A stretch of 64,000 nucleotides of DNA from Pseudomonas laurylsulfativorans (GTDB taxonomy: Bacteria > Pseudomonadota > Gammaproteobacteria > Pseudomonadales > Pseudomonadaceae), in NCBI RefSeq assembly GCF_002906155.1, contig NZ_MUJK01000002.1, positions 767,904 to 831,903 on the forward strand. The letters are read 5' to 3'. The notes below the pieces were generated by a model that searched no databases, had not been told where the DNA came from, and saw only the letters and a program-made list of their open reading frames with translations. Position numbers and translations under genes: made by a program. The number at the start of each line of letters is the position of its first letter. The first letter of the stretch is position 1. Shown in pieces: positions 1 to 7,547 of the stretch.

Positions 1-275
1 GTTTCGTGCCGAAGAACCTCGATTTGTCGATTGTCGATCGGGTGGAGCTGGTCAGCGACGAAGAGTCCAAGGCCATGGCCTTGCGCTTGATGCAGGAAGA
101 GGGAATTTTGTGCGGGATTTCCTGCGGCGCCGCCATGGCCGTGGCTGTTCGACTGGCGGAGACCCCGGAAATGCAGGGCAAGACCATCGTCGTGATCCTG
201 CCTGATTCCGGTGAGCGCTATCTGTCGAGCATGCTGTTCAGTGATCTGTTTACCGAGCAGGAGAACAAGCAGTAA
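1..275 (+). CDS. cysK: Cysteine synthase A, C-terminal part (5' end outside window)
   Basis: This is the last ~90 residues of a PLP-dependent O-acetylserine sulfhydrylase, which makes cysteine from O-acetylserine and sulfide in the cytoplasm. The reading frame is open from the window edge (codons from position 3). The visible part has the CysK hallmarks: FVPKNLDLSIVD, the segment EEGILCGISCGAA and the near-C-terminal VILPDSGERYLS, which carries the serine that contacts the PLP pyridine nitrogen in the family. The ending DLFTEQENKQ closely resembles the E. coli CysK C-terminus, which favours CysK over CysM. The PLP lysine lies upstream and is not seen. No terminator hairpin is obvious directly after the stop. 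Confidence 0.93.
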   Translation, partial: FVPKNLDLSIVDRVELVSDEESKAMALRLMQEEGILCGISCGAAMAVAVRLAETPEMQGKTIVVILPDSGERYLSSMLFSDLFTEQENKQ

Positions 276-540
276 ACACTAGACATTGGCGAGTCGTGTC
301 TGGCGGTGATGGCTGAGGCGTTGTCGCTGGTTGCGACCTGTTGATCTGCTCCGGTTGATGATGGATTTGCATCAGCCGGCGTTCAGGCTCCTCATGTTAA
401 GAAATGCTTTGTTGCACATTCATTAACATTGAATGTTGAAAAATGCAGGTTATTCAGCTGGTCGCTAGTGTCTATCATGGCAGCAGCCACGTCGGGCAAT
501 GGACGTGGCGCAGTATCGTTTATCTTCAAAGGAGTTGTTG
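276..540. other. Intergenic region between cysK and lpxO
   Basis: No gene was found in these 265 bases. A short dyad, CATTCA (417-422) and TGAATG (430-435) separated by 7 bases, sits about 105 bases before the lpxO start and could be an operator. I could not match it to a known box, and no convincing PhoP box was seen. Confidence 0.3.
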
Positions 541-1479
541 ATGACCTTATCGTTTGCCGCGAAGGCCTCGTTGTTGTTGCTGTTTCTTGGCAGCACCCTC
601 TATGTGCATTTACGTGGCAAGGCGCGTCTGCCGGTATTGCGCCAGTTCGTCAATCATTCGGCACTGTTCGCACCCTATAACGCCTTGATGTACCTGTTTT
701 CCGGTGTGCCTTCGAAACCGTATCTGGATCGCAGTAAGTTCCCGGAACTGGATGTACTCAGGGACAACTGGGAGGTGATTCGCGACGAAGCGATGCATTT
801 GTTCGACGAGGGGTATATCCGCGCAGCGGCAAAGAACAACGACGCCGGTTTTGGTTCGTTCTTCAAGAAAGGTTGGAAGCGTTTCTATCTCAAGTGGTAC
901 GACAAACCACTGCCTTCTGCCGAAGCCCTGTGCCCGAGAACCGTGGCGCTGGTCAGCAGCATTCCCAACGTCAAAGGCGCCATGTTCGCGCTGCTGCCGG
1001 GCGACAGCCACCTCAACCCGCATCGCGATCCGTTTGCCGGCTCCCTGCGCTATCACCTGGGCCTGTCCACCCCCAATTCCGATGATTGCCGCATCTTTGT
1101 CGACGGCCAGGTTTACGCCTGGCGCGATGGTGAAGACGTGATGTTCGACGAAACCTATGTGCACTGGGTCAAGAACGAAACGCAAATGACCCGGGTCATC
1201 CTGTTCTGCGATATCGAACGTCCGCTGAGCAATCGCTTCATGACCCGCATCAATCGCAGCATCAGCGCCTGGCTGGGTCGTGCCACGGCACCTCAGAATC
1301 TGGACGACGAGCGCGTGGGCGGGATCAACCAGGCCTACGCCTGGAGCAAGAATTCCAGCGATAAATTCAGTGGTGTGATCAAGCAATGGAAGCGACGCAA
1401 TCCCAAGGCGTACCGTGTGCTGCGCCCGGTATTGGCGGTGGTGGTGCTGACGTTGTTGGGGTATTGGTTGTTTGGCTGA
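541..1479 (+). CDS. lpxO: LpxO-like lipid A hydroxylase (aspartyl/asparaginyl beta-hydroxylase family)
   Basis: A 312-residue Fe(II)/2-oxoglutarate dioxygenase. Family members named LpxO 2-hydroxylate secondary acyl chains of lipid A at the inner membrane. The start at 541 follows AAAGGAG by about 7 bases; an in-frame ATG at 499 lacks a good RBS. A hydrophobic N-terminal segment (about residues 7-20) and a second at the C-terminus (VLAVVVLTLLGYWLFG) suggest membrane anchoring. The catalytic core includes LNPHRDPF (HxD iron ligands), and the later DETYVHWVKNET supplies the distal His, followed by RVILFCDIERP with the 2-oxoglutarate-binding Arg. Length fits the LpxO group. It is followed by a strong terminator, so it is probably monocistronic. 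Substrate specificity is inferred from family only. Confidence 0.85.
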   Translation: MTLSFAAKASLLLLFLGSTLYVHLRGKARLPVLRQFVNHSALFAPYNALMYLFSGVPSKPYLDRSKFPELDVLRDNWEVIRDEAMHLFDEGYIRAAAKNNDAGFGSFFKKGWKRFYLKWYDKPLPSAEALCPRTVALVSSIPNVKGAMFALLPGDSHLNPHRDPFAGSLRYHLGLSTPNSDDCRIFVDGQVYAWRDGEDVMFDETYVHWVKNETQMTRVILFCDIERPLSNRFMTRINRSISAWLGRATAPQNLDDERVGGINQAYAWSKNSSDKFSGVIKQWKRRNPKAYRVLRPVLAVVVLTLLGYWLFG

Positions 1480-1486
1480 AGCCGGA

Positions 1487-1518
1487 TAAAAAAACCGCTC
1501 GTTGTGAGCGGTTTTTTT
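1487..1518 (+). terminator. Rho-independent terminator after lpxO
   Basis: The stem ccgctc/gagcgg with a gttgt loop is preceded by an A run and followed by seven T's, right after the lpxO stop. Confidence 0.85.
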
Positions 1519-1595
1519 ATGGCTCTTCACGCAATCCCTGAATGTTCCTCCAACCGCACAAGGCAGGCATTGTGCCGACTGTCGTTGCCGAGTCG

Positions 1596-1625
1596 TTGCA
1601 ATCCATGTCGTACGCTGGTTATAGT
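1596..1625 (+). promoter_or_regulatory. Sigma-70-like promoter upstream of the 54-residue ORF
   Basis: TTGCAA (1596-1601) and TATAGT (1620-1625) are separated by 18 bases. The predicted start is near 1632, immediately before an inverted repeat and 50 bases before the small ORF at 1681. Confidence 0.5.
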
Positions 1626-1633
1626 CGGCGCAC

Positions 1634-1656
1634 AGTGAGTTTCCAACTCACTTTTT
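1634..1656 (+). terminator. Hairpin plus short T run at the predicted transcript 5' end
   Basis: AGTGAGTT and AACTCACT form a perfect 8-bp stem with a 3-base loop, followed by TTTTAT. It resembles an intrinsic terminator but lies at the predicted transcription start, so it may be a 5'-stabilising stem, an attenuator or an operator dyad. Confidence 0.45.
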
Positions 1657-1680
1657 ATCCCTCGAGCAAAGATCAGCCCA

Positions 1681-1845
1681 ATGCCTGCATCCCTCATCAA
1701 CGCGGTAGTCGATTCAGCGGTCAACGCTGGCGTCGTGCCGTGCGGGAATCAGCAGCCCGGGCAGATCAGTCATTACCCCCCACCTGTCAGTAGCACGCCG
1801 GTGTGCGCAGTCGTATCACCGCCAGGCGTTGGCATTTCGGGCTGA
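1681..1845 (+). CDS. Small protein of 54 residues, unknown function
   Basis: The ATG frame at 1681-1845 encodes 54 residues, beginning MPASLINAVVDSAVNAGVVP and ending PGVGISG. It has no signal peptide and no obvious membrane helix. The N-terminal ~18 residues could form an amphipathic helix; the rest is Pro/Ser/Val rich and contains two Cys. A sigma-70-like promoter and a hairpin lie just upstream. The Shine-Dalgarno is weak (GAGCAAAG about 10 bases before the ATG), which lowers confidence. I have a vague memory of similar small hypothetical proteins in other pseudomonads but cannot verify it. It has no operon partner; the next gene is an EamA exporter with its own RBS 110 bases on. No function is proposed. 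Confidence 0.5.
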   Translation: MPASLINAVVDSAVNAGVVPCGNQQPGQISHYPPPVSSTPVCAVVSPPGVGISG

Positions 1846-1954
1846 TCAGCTGCTTTCTGCTGTTCCATGCACGTCTGAAAAGCACCCGCCTGAAAAAACT
1901 ACTGAATTTCAGCCTTGGCTGAGTTGGCTTTTTGCCTGACTACAGGTGGTATTC

Positions 1955-2818
1955 ATGTTTGTCCTTTCGAAAAAGTCCGCGCTCGCGACGGCGTCCACGA
2001 GCCTGTTCGTTCTGCTGTGGAGCAGCGGGGCGATTTTCTCCAAATGGGGGTTGGCCCACGCGTCGCCCTTTGCCTTCCTGATGTTTCGTTTCGTCATCGC
2101 GCTTTGCGGTCTGGTGTTGCTGGTGCCGTTGCTCAAGCTGAAGCTGCCCAAGGGCGGCAAGCCGATGCTGTATGCGATGGGCACCGGCGTGGTGTTGTTG
2201 GGGGCCTACCAGATTTTCTATCTGCTGGCCCTCGACCTTAAAGTCACGCCCGGGGTGATGGCGACCATCATGGGCGTGCAGCCGATCCTCACCGTGGTGC
2301 TGATGGAGCGCCAGCGTTCCTGGAGCCGCCTGTTCGGACTGGCCCTGGGCCTGACCGGGTTGATCATGGTGGTCTATCAGGGCATCGGCCTGGCCGGGAT
2401 GTCGCTGGCCGGGATGCTGTTCGGCTTGCTGGCGCTGGCGAGCATGACGTTCGGTTCGATCATGCAGAAACGCATCACGGAAAATCCCCTCGGCACCTTG
2501 CCGGTGCAGTATCTGGCCGGACTGCTGTTGTGCGGGATTTTCGTACCCTTCCAGCCATTTCACTACGAGCACGGCAGCGGCTTCATCCTGCCGGTGCTGT
2601 GGATGGGGCTGGTGGTGTCGGTGCTGGCGACGCTGTTGCTGTACCGCTTGATCGCCCGGGGCAATCTGGTGAATGTCACCAGTCTGTTTTACCTGGTGCC
2701 GGCGGTTACGGCAGTGATGGACTATCTGATCTTCGGCAATCGCCTGGCGTTGTTGAGCCTGTTCGGCATGCTGTTGATCATCGTCGGTCTGGCATTCGTC
2801 TTCCGTAAACCTGCGTAA
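1955..2818 (+). CDS. EamA/DMT-family transporter
   Basis: A 287-residue inner-membrane protein of the drug/metabolite transporter superfamily. It has two EamA halves with about ten hydrophobic segments, starting near LFVLLWSSGAIFSKWGLA and ending LFGMLLIIVGLAFVFR. The start at ATG 1955 follows AGGTGG by 5 bases; an upstream in-frame GTG at 1946 would overlap that RBS. Family members export amino acids, nucleobases or drugs, and the substrate here cannot be read from sequence. It is convergent with the LysR gene to the right, and the two share a bidirectional terminator. Confidence 0.85.
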   Translation: MFVLSKKSALATASTSLFVLLWSSGAIFSKWGLAHASPFAFLMFRFVIALCGLVLLVPLLKLKLPKGGKPMLYAMGTGVVLLGAYQIFYLLALDLKVTPGVMATIMGVQPILTVVLMERQRSWSRLFGLALGLTGLIMVVYQGIGLAGMSLAGMLFGLLALASMTFGSIMQKRITENPLGTLPVQYLAGLLLCGIFVPFQPFHYEHGSGFILPVLWMGLVVSVLATLLLYRLIARGNLVNVTSLFYLVPAVTAVMDYLIFGNRLALLSLFGMLLIIVGLAFVFRKPA

Positions 2819-2824
2819 ACCCGA

Positions 2825-2856
2825 GAAGGCCTGGAGCAATGCTCCGGGCCTTTTTC
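2825..2856. terminator. Bidirectional terminator between EamA and lysR
   Basis: AAGGCCtGGAGC and GCTCCgGGCCTT pair around an AAT loop, followed by T's on the plus strand and preceded by A's. It lies exactly between two convergent genes. Confidence 0.75.
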
Positions 2857-3811
2857 ATTTGGCCAGTGCGTGTTCGGCCCGCACCGAATTCATGAACGCC
2901 TGCATCGCCGACGACTGAATGCGATGTCGCCGGGTAATAAGCCCATAGGGTGGTAGCCGTGCCTCGAACTTGATCGGCAGCACCGCGAGCAAATCCCGAC
3001 CCGGATAATCCTCGACCACCGACAGCGGCGTGACGCCGAGCATGTCGGTCTGCTGGATCAGCGACAGCAAGGTCATGATCGACGTGGTTTCGACGATGCT
3101 GCTCGGGATATCGACCCGCGCGTTGTGGAACACCTGGTTGATGATCGCGCGCATCGGGCTGGGCTGTTGTTGCAGTACCCAGGTCATGTTCTGCAACTCT
3201 GCCCAACTCAACTGCGTGGCTTTGGCCAGTGGGTTCTGTGCGCCGGAAATCACGCACAGCGCTTCCTCGCCGAGGCTGTCGAACAGCAACTCTTCGGCCC
3301 GTGCTCCGGCCGGAATCCGGCCCAGCACGATATCCAGCTGATCCTGTAAAAGCGCCTGCACCAGCACATCGCTGGTATCGACCTGAATGCTCATGGACAA
3401 GCGCGGATGGCTTTGTTTCAAGGTGGCGATGGTGCGCGTCAGCAGCCCCGAAGCCAGTGCCGGAATGGCGCCGACCGCAACCCTTCCGAGGTTGCCGGAT
3501 TGGAGCGCGACCAGTTCTTCGCGCATGCCACTGAGTTCGGCGAACACCATGCGCGCGTAGTAAATGACCGTTTCCCCGAACGGCGTGGAGCGCATGCCCC
3601 GGGGCAGACGTTCGAACAGTTCGACGCCCAACAGGTCTTCGGCTTCATGGAGCATTTTGGTCGCGGCAGGCTGGGTCATGCCGATGTGGTCGGCGGCGCG
3701 GCGCAGCGAGCCGAACTCCTGCAATGCCAACATCAGCCGCAGTTGGCGCAGGCGCAGTCGACTGTGGATCACGTTAGCTTCTGGAATTCGAACATCAGGA
3801 GTTCGGGTCAT
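2855..3811 (-). CDS. LysR-family regulator, candidate regulator of the tct and sugar-acid genes
   Basis: A 318-residue LysR-type transcriptional regulator. The N-terminal winged HTH spans roughly residues 17-76 (LRQLRLMLALQEFGSLRRAA, then MTQPAATKMLHEAEDLLG), followed by a substrate-binding domain. The pattern resembles the GbpR-like subgroup, whose known members respond to sugars, sugar acids or aromatic acids. I chose the ATG at 3811 (MTRTPDVRIPEA) because the upstream TTG at 3853 is a poor start; the RBS is weak. It is the last gene of the leftward tctCBA-lysR cluster, 69 bases after tctA. Related dyads of LysR type (T-N11-A) lie before tctC and both sugar-acid operons, so control of all three is my inference. 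Confidence 0.85.
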   Translation of the reverse strand: MTRTPDVRIPEANVIHSRLRLRQLRLMLALQEFGSLRRAADHIGMTQPAATKMLHEAEDLLGVELFERLPRGMRSTPFGETVIYYARMVFAELSGMREELVALQSGNLGRVAVGAIPALASGLLTRTIATLKQSHPRLSMSIQVDTSDVLVQALLQDQLDIVLGRIPAGARAEELLFDSLGEEALCVISGAQNPLAKATQLSWAELQNMTWVLQQQPSPMRAIINQVFHNARVDIPSSIVETTSIMTLLSLIQQTDMLGVTPLSVVEDYPGRDLLAVLPIKFEARLPPYGLITRRHRIQSSAMQAFMNSVRAEHALAK

Positions 3812-3842
3812 GGGCTCGACTCGCAAGAAAGACTGCGGCAAG

Positions 3843-3861
3843 CCTGACAACAAATGTCAGG
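3843..3861. other. Perfect 7-bp dyad between tctA and lysR
   Basis: CCTGACA and TGTCAGG are separated by ACAAA. It has no U run on either strand, so it is more likely an mRNA stem or operator than a terminator. Confidence 0.4.
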
Positions 3862-3880
3862 CGTTGCCAGCATTGCTGTG

Positions 3881-5410
3881 TCACAGCACCGATTTTGGTT
3901 TGGCGACGTGGGATTTGCGCAGGCCGATCAGGGTTTGTAGCGCTTTGGAAATCAACGGCCAGAACAGCATCAGCAGCGCCGCCGTGGTCAGGCTGCCCAC
4001 CAACGGGTTGGACCAGAAGATCCCCAGGTGCCCGTCGGAGAACAGCATGGACTGGCGGAAGGCATCTTCTGCCTTGTCACCCAGCACCGCCGCCAACACC
4101 AGCGGCGCAATCGGGTAGCCGAGTTTCTTGAACAGATAACCCAACGCACCGAAGCCCAGCATCAGCACCACGTCGAAGAACGAGTTGTGCACTGAGTAGG
4201 CACCGATGGCGCAGACCATGATGATGATTGGCGCGATGATCGAGAACGGGATGCGCAGGATCGAGGCAAACAGCGGCACAGTGGCCAGCACCACGATCAG
4301 GCTGACCACGTTACCCAGGTACATGCTGGCGATCAGGCCCCAGACAAAATCGTGTTGCTCGACGAACAGCGTCGGCCCCGGGTGCAGGCCCCAGATCATC
4401 AAGCCGCCGAGCATCACCGCAGCGGTCGCCGAACCGGGAATACCCAGGGTCAGCATCGGCAGCAGGGCACTGGTGCCGGCCGCGTGGTCGGCAGTCTCTG
4501 GTGCGATCACGCCTTCGATTTCACCCTTGCCGAAGTTGTCGCGATTTTTCGAGAAACGTCGCGCCAGGCTGTAGCTCATGAACGAGGCGGCTGTCGGGCC
4601 GCCAGGCGTAATACCCATCCAGCAACCGACCAGAGTGCTGCGCACAATCGTCCACCAGTAGCGCGGCAATTTGGCCCACGTGCGCAAAATCACCATCGGC
4701 GTGATCCGCGCATGCTCGCCACGGAATACCAAACCTTCTTCGACGGTGCAGAGAATTTCACCGATGCCAAACAGGCCGATCACCGCCACTTCGAAGCTGA
4801 TACCGGTCATCAGGATCGGCTGGTCGAAAGTCAGACGCAGGTTGCCGGACACGGTGTCCATGCCGACGGCGGCCATGGCGAAACCGATCATCATCGCCAC
4901 CACGGTTTTCAGTGGTGGGTTCTTGCTCATGCCAATGAAAGTGCAGAACGCCAACAGGTACACCGCGAAGAACTCCGGTGAACTGAAGGACATGGCGAAC
5001 TCGGCAATCCGGGTCGACAGAAACGTCAGCAGCAACACACCGCACAAGGCGCCGATCAGCGCTGAGCTGAAGGCGGCAGTCAGGGCTTCGGCGGCGCGGC
5101 CTTCGCGGGCCATCGGGTAACCGTCGAAGGTGGTTGCCACCGATGAGGGTTCACCGGGGATGTTGAACAGAATCGAGGTGATCGAGCCGCCGAACAGCGC
5201 GCCCCAATACATGCATGACAACAGGATGATCGCCGACACCGGCGACATGGTGAACGTCAGCGGCAGCAGCAACGCCACCCCATTGGGGGCACCGAGACCG
5301 GGCAATACGCCGACCAGAATGCCCAGCAGCACGCCGATCACCATCAGGCCGATATGGCCCGGCGTGAGGATCAGGTTCATGCCTTGCAGCAGGGAATCGA
5401 ACTCGCTCAT
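3881..5410 (-). CDS. tctA: Tripartite tricarboxylate transporter, large permease subunit TctA
   Basis: A 509-residue polytopic membrane protein, the large permease of a TctABC uptake system that works with a periplasmic binding protein to take up carboxylates. Typical TctA features are seen: GVLPGLGAPNGVALLLPL near residue 30, then GALFGGSITSILFNIPGEPS and, in the second half, GITPGGPTAASFMSY and TLGIPGSATAAVMLGGL. The start is ATG 5410 with GGGAGA about 8 bases upstream; it overlaps the tctB stop as ATGA, so the two are translationally coupled. The longer frame reaching 5539 is read-through into tctB and was not used. The substrate is unknown; the context favours a sugar acid. Confidence 0.92.
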   Translation of the reverse strand: MSEFDSLLQGMNLILTPGHIGLMVIGVLLGILVGVLPGLGAPNGVALLLPLTFTMSPVSAIILLSCMYWGALFGGSITSILFNIPGEPSSVATTFDGYPMAREGRAAEALTAAFSSALIGALCGVLLLTFLSTRIAEFAMSFSSPEFFAVYLLAFCTFIGMSKNPPLKTVVAMMIGFAMAAVGMDTVSGNLRLTFDQPILMTGISFEVAVIGLFGIGEILCTVEEGLVFRGEHARITPMVILRTWAKLPRYWWTIVRSTLVGCWMGITPGGPTAASFMSYSLARRFSKNRDNFGKGEIEGVIAPETADHAAGTSALLPMLTLGIPGSATAAVMLGGLMIWGLHPGPTLFVEQHDFVWGLIASMYLGNVVSLIVVLATVPLFASILRIPFSIIAPIIIMVCAIGAYSVHNSFFDVVLMLGFGALGYLFKKLGYPIAPLVLAAVLGDKAEDAFRQSMLFSDGHLGIFWSNPLVGSLTTAALLMLFWPLISKALQTLIGLRKSHVAKPKSVL

Positions 5411-5940
5411 TTGAAATTTCTCCCGGCCAGGGCAATCCAGTCGCCCATCGGGCCGGCATCCAGCGGCACTTTGAACCACAGCGCGAAAATCAGGTAACTG
5501 GCCAGCACCGCGCCAAGGGACACGCTGCCGATCATCCATTTGCCGTAAGGCTTGGCGCGGACCTTGTCACGCCACATGAACCAGGCGATGAACGCCGCCG
5601 AAGCGATGTAAATGCCGGTAAACGGCATGGCGCCGACGAACAGCGCAATCGGCACGAACACCGACATCACTTGTTTGAAAGCACTGCGACTGACGAAGGC
5701 GACGCTCAATACTTTCCAGCGCACCAGGGTCAGCACGCCGTTGGCGATGCTCGCGGCGCTCAGCATCAGGCCGATGTAAAAGGGGAAGTAACCCGGCTCG
5801 GGGCCGGCGTCCCCCCAGCCGATGCCTTGTTCGACACTGCCGAACATCACCACGGCGCCGATCAGGGTGGTGAACAACGCCAGGCCGAGTTCGACCCAAC
5901 GGGTGCCGACCAGAGTCGGTGAATCCGAAGAATGGGACAT
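5407..5940 (-). CDS. tctB: Tripartite tricarboxylate transporter, small membrane subunit TctB
   Basis: A 177-residue small permease subunit of the TctABC system. About four hydrophobic segments are visible (WVELGLALFTTLIGAVVMFG; YIGLMLSAASIANGVL; MSVFVPIALFVGAMPFTG; WMIGSVSLGAVLASYLIFAL), with the family's PEPGYFPFYIG motif near residues 41-51. The ATG at 5940 follows GGAGGTG by 7-8 bases; upstream residues in the same frame lack an RBS. It lies 52 bases after tctC and overlaps tctA by 4 bases. Confidence 0.9.
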   Translation of the reverse strand: MSHSSDSPTLVGTRWVELGLALFTTLIGAVVMFGSVEQGIGWGDAGPEPGYFPFYIGLMLSAASIANGVLTLVRWKVLSVAFVSRSAFKQVMSVFVPIALFVGAMPFTGIYIASAAFIAWFMWRDKVRAKPYGKWMIGSVSLGAVLASYLIFALWFKVPLDAGPMGDWIALAGRNFK

Positions 5941-5992
5941 GAAAACACCTCCAGCAGATGACGACCGCCCGCAGGCGAGCGGCCGCGACAAC

Positions 5993-7006
5993 TCAGTTTT
6001 TCAACCAGCCGGCTTCTTTGAATACCGGGGTGACGCGGGCGGTGTCTTTTTCGATGTAGGCGGTCAGCGGCTCGCCTTCGAGGAAGGTCGGCACTAGCGC
6101 GTTCTGCTTCACGTAGGCCTTGAACTCATCGGTCTGGGTGACTTTGCGCATCAGCTCGACATAAAACGCCCGCTGTTCGGCGCTGATGTCTCCGGGCATG
6201 AATACGGTGCGCGGGAAGCGGTACTGATCGATGCCAAGACCTTGTTCGTGGCAGGTCGGAACATCGGCCCAGGATTTATCGCCGGCGACTTTTTCAGTGT
6301 AGGCCATGCGTTCTTTACTGAAGACGCAGAGCGGCTCGACCTGATCGCCACGCCATTGGCTGATGCTTTCGCTGGGGTTGTTGACGTTGGCGGCGATGTG
6401 CTTGCCGGCCAGTTGGGTCGCGGCTTCGCTGCCGCTTTTGAACGGGATGTACACCAGTTTGCTGTTGGTGGTCTGGTTCAGCAGCAGGGTCAGGGTCTGG
6501 TCGACGTCCTTGGACTGGCTGCCGCCCATGCGCAGGTTCGACGGATCGGCCTTGACCGCTTCGTAGAAGCCTTTGGCGTCCTTCCACGGGGCGTCTTTGT
6601 AGCTCCAGAGAATGAAGTCATCCTCGGCCACGGCGGCAATCGGTGTCAGCTCCTGCCATTGGTAGCCGAGCTTGGACACCAGGGGCAACAGGTAAATGTT
6701 GTTGGTGGCGATGACCAGTTTCTCGGCATCGCCCTTGTTCATCTTCATGTCGAGAAAGGCTTCGGCGCCGTTGCCGCCGCCCTTGTTGAGGACGATGGTG
6801 TTGACGTCGAGCAGCTTGTGGGTGGTGATGATCGACTGGATCAGGCGACCGAGCTGGTCAGTGCCGCCACCGGGGCCACCGGCCACGACGATTTCGACGT
6901 TCTTGTCCGGTTGCCAGGCGTAGGCGAGAGCGGGGAGGGCGCTGGCGGCGATCAGGGTGCAGCCGAGAAACAGACGGGATGTGCGGCGGACGAATGCATT
7001 TCGCAT
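5993..7006 (-). CDS. tctC: Tripartite tricarboxylate transporter substrate-binding protein TctC (BUG family)
   Basis: A 337-residue periplasmic solute receptor of the BUG (Bordetella uptake gene) family. A Sec signal peptide is clear (RR near the N-terminus, LFLGCTLIAASALPALAYA, cleavage near residue 30). The mature protein begins WQPDKNVEIVVAGGPGGGTD, the conserved BUG phosphate/carboxylate loop, and later has KGGGNGAEAF. It would capture a carboxylate and present it to TctAB. The gene is first in a leftward tctC-tctB-tctA-lysR cluster. A LysR-like operator candidate lies about 120 bases upstream (7127-7142). The ligand is not predictable from sequence. Confidence 0.92.
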   Translation of the reverse strand: MRNAFVRRTSRLFLGCTLIAASALPALAYAWQPDKNVEIVVAGGPGGGTDQLGRLIQSIITTHKLLDVNTIVLNKGGGNGAEAFLDMKMNKGDAEKLVIATNNIYLLPLVSKLGYQWQELTPIAAVAEDDFILWSYKDAPWKDAKGFYEAVKADPSNLRMGGSQSKDVDQTLTLLLNQTTNSKLVYIPFKSGSEAATQLAGKHIAANVNNPSESISQWRGDQVEPLCVFSKERMAYTEKVAGDKSWADVPTCHEQGLGIDQYRFPRTVFMPGDISAEQRAFYVELMRKVTQTDEFKAYVKQNALVPTFLEGEPLTAYIEKDTARVTPVFKEAGWLKN

Positions 7007-7126
7007 GATGGAAGAGCCTCGTTTTTGTAGTTGTTATGAGTGACTTGTCTGCGCTGTGAAGCCGCAAGCCTGGCCTGAGTGTGGGAAGGTGTCGCCGCCG
7101 CGTCTAGTCAAAACAATACATACACC

Positions 7127-7142
7127 GATAGCCTGGGGTTAT
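7127..7142 (-). promoter_or_regulatory. Candidate LysR operator upstream of tctC
   Basis: GATAGCCTGGGGTTAT; its reverse complement matches the site at 7306-7321 at 15 of 16 positions. The core fits the LysR T-N11-A pattern. It lies 120 bases before the tctC start. Confidence 0.55.
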
Positions 7143-7167
7143 AGCTCGGCAAACGAAGCAGGACTTC

Positions 7168-7270
7168 TGTAGGAGCGAGCCTTGCTCGCGATGGACTCAA
7201 GGGCGCTGGGTTCATTCAGGAAACACGCGTTTGCGTTGAGGATCATCGCGAGCAAAGCTCGCTCCTACAG
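7168..7270. repeat. REPIN (TGTAGGAGCGAG class)
   Basis: Two REP arms in inverted orientation, TGTAGGAGCGAGCcTTGCTC at the left and its complement ending GCTCCTACAG at the right, with about 55 bases between. It lies in the 541-base gap between tctC and the MFS gene and separates the two operator candidates. Confidence 0.85.
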
Positions 7271-7305
7271 TAAAGAATGAAAGGTCGTTGAAAGCCGGGC
7301 ATGAC

Positions 7306-7321
7306 ATAACCCGAGGCTATC
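7306..7321 (+). promoter_or_regulatory. Candidate LysR operator upstream of the MFS-amidohydrolase-pdxA2 operon
   Basis: ATAACCCGAGGCTATC is nearly the reverse complement of 7127-7142 and similar to 10994-11009. The TAACCC..GGCTA core fits T-N11-A. It is about 230 bases before the MFS start, with a REPIN between. Confidence 0.55.
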
Positions 7322-7412
7322 GCCTGATTTCAAGTTTTGATTAGACGGTTATAAGAGCGCCTTCGATAGTGCTCACACATTCCGTGACAAACACGGCACA
7401 ACGGTTGAACTC

Positions 7413-7503
7413 TGTAGGAGCCGGCTTGCTGGCGATAGCGGTGTGTCAGGCGCCATCAATGTTGATTGATGCGCCGTAATCGCCAGCAAGTCGGCTCCTA
7501 CAG
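7413..7503. repeat. REPIN (TGTAGGAGCCGGCTTGCTGGCGA class)
   Basis: Inverted REP arms TGTAGGAGCCGGCTTGCTGG and CCAGCAAGTCGGCTCCTACA enclose about 45 bases. It ends about 45 bases before the MFS start. No other feature was seen in the gap 7007-7547 apart from the two REPINs and two operator candidates. Confidence 0.85.
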
Positions 7504-7547
7504 ATCACCGTCCGCACCCCACAAAAATAATAAACGAGGTATGCACC

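Noticed and set aside
610..1530. 306-residue leftward open frame opposite lpxO
   Set aside because: It is the antisense shadow of a gene with intact dioxygenase motifs; its translation is Arg/Gln/His-rich and of low complexity, and it runs through the terminator.
1909..1936. Terminator after the 54-residue ORF (TCAGCC TT GGCTGA then T run)
   Set aside because: The loop would be only two bases and the T run is displaced by several bases; too weak to call.
7168..7503. Possible CRISPR array from repeated short palindromes
   Set aside because: Repeats are inverted REP pairs of different classes, without regular direct-repeat spacing, and there are no cas genes.
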